Source of the DNA: an uncultured Gammaproteobacteria bacterium
GTDB taxonomy: Bacteria; Pseudomonadota; Gammaproteobacteria; Steroidobacterales; GCA-2729495
NCBI GenBank assembly: GCA_937921935.1
Contig: CAKZWQ010000017.1
Location: 46,246 to 110,245, forward strand
DNA length: 64,000 nt
Direction of reading: 5' to 3'
This document shows positions 61,953 to 64,000 of this stretch, in pieces. The translations under genes and the position numbers were made by a program. Position 1 is the first letter of the stretch, and each line of letters starts with the position of its first letter. The notes beneath the pieces were generated by a model. That model had not been told where the DNA came from. It made no database searches and saw nothing but the letters and a program-made list of their open reading frames with translations.

Positions 61953-63728
61953 CTAATGACAGCGGGTGCAGCTTTCGAGCTGCACCCGTTTTTCATTGGC
62001 ACTGTGGGCCTGAGCCGTCGGCCATTGGGGGCTATGACAGTCCGTGCAGCTCCAGTCGCGCTCGCGAACCAGTTGGTGAGCCTGTTCGAAATGCCAGTAG
62101 CCCTCGCGTGAGTTTTGCAGCAGCGCGGCCAGTGCGGTGTCATCCAGCAGCTTGTTGGCGGTGGTAATTTCCGGTTCCAGCTCAGCCAGCACTGCTCGTT
62201 CGGTGCCCGGCGCGTCCGCCGCGTTCCGCCCGGCAATGCGGCCGGTGAAAACCGACGGGCCAAGGAATGTGCCGGAGCCCCCATAGCTGCCATTGATGCC
62301 GGCCACACCCGTGGCTTCGCCCGCGGCCAGCAGACCTTGGATTGGCCGGCCCTCTCCATCCAGGACCTGCCCACGCTCATCGATGGCCAGGCCACCCATG
62401 CTCTTGCGCGTCATCGGATAAAGCGGCATGGCGTAGAAGGGCGGCTCGCTAAGAGGACTGGGCGGGCGCGTCGTCGTTGCGGGCCCGAAACGACCAAAAT
62501 CGTCCGCTTCGCCCAGGGCTAGTCGTTCATTGAATTCGGCAACCGTCAGGGCCAGCTTGTCTGCTGGCAAGCCTGCCGCCGCCGCCAGTTTTTCCAGATT
62601 GTCGGCGCGCGAGACCAGGGCCGGATTGCCGAGAATCTCCTGTTCCAGGCTGTCGCGTGTCAGCCACGGTGCGCCGCGAACCTGCAGGCGTCGACGGCCC
62701 TTTTCATCGAACACCAGCCAGTAACTCTGGCCGGGCAGGGCGAGCACCGTCTGCTCCAGGGTTTTGCGAGGCGCGGATTCATTCATGAACCGTTTGCCTT
62801 CGCGGTCGACGAAAATGGCACTGGGGTTTTGCGCCAGTAGTCCGTCCACCCCGGCCGGGTCGCGGGGGTTTGGTAATCCGGTGACGAAAATCGTTTGGTG
62901 ATCCAGCCGGGTGAGCAGGGCACCCGCTTCGATGCCGAGGTCCAGCCCTGAGCCTTGGGCAAAATGACTGGCGCCGGCCAGCAAGCGTTCCGGCTGGGCC
63001 ACGTTCGGCAGCCAGTTGGCTCGGACGCGGTCCAGGTCGTTCTCAAATCCCCCGGTGGTCAAAATGACCCGCCGGGCCCGCCAGGTCATGGTTTTACCCG
63101 TGCGGGTATCGCGGGTCTCGACGGCCCAGCCTCCGGAGGCGAGGCTGCGCAGGCCTGTGGCGATGGTATTGAAGCGCCACTGCAGGTTTTGCCGCGCGAG
63201 GGCGGTGCGCATCATCGGCACGACGATGTTGACCGCCGTGCCGCGCGTGAAATGAAAACGGGGCACCGAGGTTTCGCCCGGTGCGGGCATGAGCAGTGCG
63301 AACTCCACACCCATATTTACCAGCCAGTCATGCACCTCTGTGCGCGAGGCTTCCACGTAGCGGCTTACCCAGTCGGTGACTGCATCTTCTCCCCACTCGA
63401 GCATGTCAGCCATCGCGAGTTCCGGACTGTCGCTGACCTGCTTGGATTCCTGCAGCGGGGTGCCCACCAGGAACATGCCCCCGGCCATCACGGCGTGACC
63501 GCCGCCAACGGAGTTCTGTTCGATGCCGATTACGGATGCCCCGGAAGCGCTGGCTTCCAGGCTAGATGCAAGCCCGGCTATGCCCCCGCCGATGACGATG
63601 ACATCCGCATCTATCTCATCCGGCTCTGAGCCGCACGCGCTCAGCAGGGCCAGGCAGAGTGCCAGGGAGACGGCACGAGGGCGCGGCTCAATCCATGCCG
63701 CGAATGATGGTATTGACCAGGTAGGCAT
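61953..63728 (-). CDS. Flavocytochrome c lipoprotein: FAD/fumarate-reductase-like domain with C-terminal diheme tail
   Basis: The 591-residue protein has a lipoprotein signal ending L-S-A-C (Cys about 32), an FAD-binding fold of the succinate/fumarate reductase flavoprotein-urocanate/KSTD type (VIVIGGGIAGLASSLEA, HAVMAGGMF, a TRGTAVNIV region, GGLAIDERGQVL, GINGSYGGSGTF), and two C-terminal CXXCH motifs: CTDCH at about 561-565 and CTRCH as the last five residues. So the haems hang at the C-terminus, opposite to the usual N-terminal haem domain of flavocytochrome c fumarate reductases. Its start overlaps the upstream beta-lactamase-like gene by 41 bases. Substrate unknown. Confidence 0.88.
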   Translation of the reverse strand: MPTWSIPSFAAWIEPRPRAVSLALCLALLSACGSEPDEIDADVIVIGGGIAGLASSLEASASGASVIGIEQNSVGGGHAVMAGGMFLVGTPLQESKQVSDSPELAMADMLEWGEDAVTDWVSRYVEASRTEVHDWLVNMGVEFALLMPAPGETSVPRFHFTRGTAVNIVVPMMRTALARQNLQWRFNTIATGLRSLASGGWAVETRDTRTGKTMTWRARRVILTTGGFENDLDRVRANWLPNVAQPERLLAGASHFAQGSGLDLGIEAGALLTRLDHQTIFVTGLPNPRDPAGVDGLLAQNPSAIFVDREGKRFMNESAPRKTLEQTVLALPGQSYWLVFDEKGRRRLQVRGAPWLTRDSLEQEILGNPALVSRADNLEKLAAAAGLPADKLALTVAEFNERLALGEADDFGRFGPATTTRPPSPLSEPPFYAMPLYPMTRKSMGGLAIDERGQVLDGEGRPIQGLLAAGEATGVAGINGSYGGSGTFLGPSVFTGRIAGRNAADAPGTERAVLAELEPEITTANKLLDDTALAALLQNSREGYWHFEQAHQLVRERDWSCTDCHSPQWPTAQAHSANEKRVQLESCTRCH

Positions 63729-64000
63729 TGTCCCATCCGGGTTTTAGTGGTTTAGGTCCCAGGGCCGGTCCCAGTCGAACTATCACCAATTGCCGCGACG
63801 GTATCACGTAGACACGCTGGGCGCCGCGCCCGGAGAAGTAGTAGACATCGTCCGCCAGAAAGGCTTCGCTGCGCGCATAGGCTCCGGCGGCGGAGGCTTT
63901 ATTTGCGCGGGGATTCACCTCAGGCGAGTAGGCGAGCCAGGTTTGCCAGCCATACCAGTCTGAGACGGGTGCCTGGCTGATCATGCGCTCGATCCACTTA
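63688..64000 (-). CDS. C-terminal part of a class C beta-lactamase-family protein (5' end off window)
   Basis: The minus-strand frame is open to the right edge (the in-frame ATG at 63984 is internal; KWIER precedes it). The visible 100 residues end in VYVIPSRQLVIVRLG and NAYLVNTIIRGMD, with a preceding ADDVYYFSGRGAQR, the pattern of the C-terminus of serine beta-lactamase/esterase-type proteins (PBP4/AmpC fold). The catalytic motifs lie outside the window. Its end overlaps the flavocytochrome start by 41 bases. Confidence 0.75.
   Translation of the reverse strand, partial: KWIERMISQAPVSDWYGWQTWLAYSPEVNPRANKASAAGAYARSEAFLADDVYYFSGRGAQRVYVIPSRQLVIVRLGPALGPKPLKPGWDNAYLVNTIIRGMD

Noticed and set aside
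1..64000. CRISPR arrays, tRNA, rRNA, insertion sequences and prophage
   Set aside because: No tandem spaced repeats, tRNA-like clover, transposase or integrase frame was recognised anywhere in the window.

Overview
The window is a GC-rich, densely coded chromosomal segment with no rRNA, tRNA, CRISPR array, insertion sequence or phage gene that I can see. A complete Na+-translocating NADH:quinone reductase cluster with nqrM, together with DUF1840, YqgE, HemW, ErpA, a TIGR02444 protein and a YcbB/YcbK pair, points to a (probably marine or sediment) gammaproteobacterium. The order cannot be fixed from sequence alone. The calls below come from reading translated frames and remembered family motifs; no search was run.

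Positions 1-8.7 kb: apbE (runs off the left edge) is divergent from nqrABCDEF-nqrM, followed by a CBS-pair protein and a TonB-C-domain protein. Positions 8.7-16.3 kb: a multiheme electron-transfer island. On the minus strand lie an OmcA/MtrC-type decaheme lipoprotein, a DmsE/MtrA-type decaheme cytochrome and an MtrB/PioB-type barrel, packed end to end. Divergent from them, a HemN-like radical SAM enzyme is translationally coupled to a NapC/NirT tetraheme cytochrome, and a small monoheme cytochrome c follows. Together these could carry electrons from the quinol pool (fed by Nqr) across the periplasm and outer membrane.

Positions 16.4-29.3 kb: an SDR, a Ser/Thr kinase fused to a TonB-C domain, a TIGR02444 protein, a methyltransferase, a nitrilase-fold protein lacking the usual catalytic Lys and Cys, a two-gene type II DMSO-reductase-family molybdoenzyme (alpha and beta only), an FMN reductase with a VOC protein, HemW, and a YqgE protein with a signal peptide. 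Positions 29.5-40.3 kb: a hypothetical, an HxlR-SCP2 regulator with a CDF transporter, divergent from an OsmC protein, then DUF6940, an FAD oxidase, a frameshifted ypfJ remnant, DUF1015, a Tat flavin amine oxidase and a secreted RTX/hydrolase/GlyGly-CTERM protein.

Positions 40.4-49.9 kb: a DcaP-like porin, a TolB-like lipoprotein, a Rieske oxygenase, an orphan oligopeptide-binding protein, a small barrel, YciI, YcbK-like and YcbB-like cell-wall enzymes, and DUF1840. Positions 50-64 kb: an M1-M28-PDZ peptidase overlapping a ChaN-PDZ protein, an Fe-S/redox group (glutaredoxin-IscA-like-rhodanese fusion, four-Cys MarR regulator, ErpA), a phosphotransferase, an MFS transporter, a TonB-dependent receptor, a diheme flavocytochrome lipoprotein, and the C-terminal end of a beta-lactamase-family protein at the right edge.
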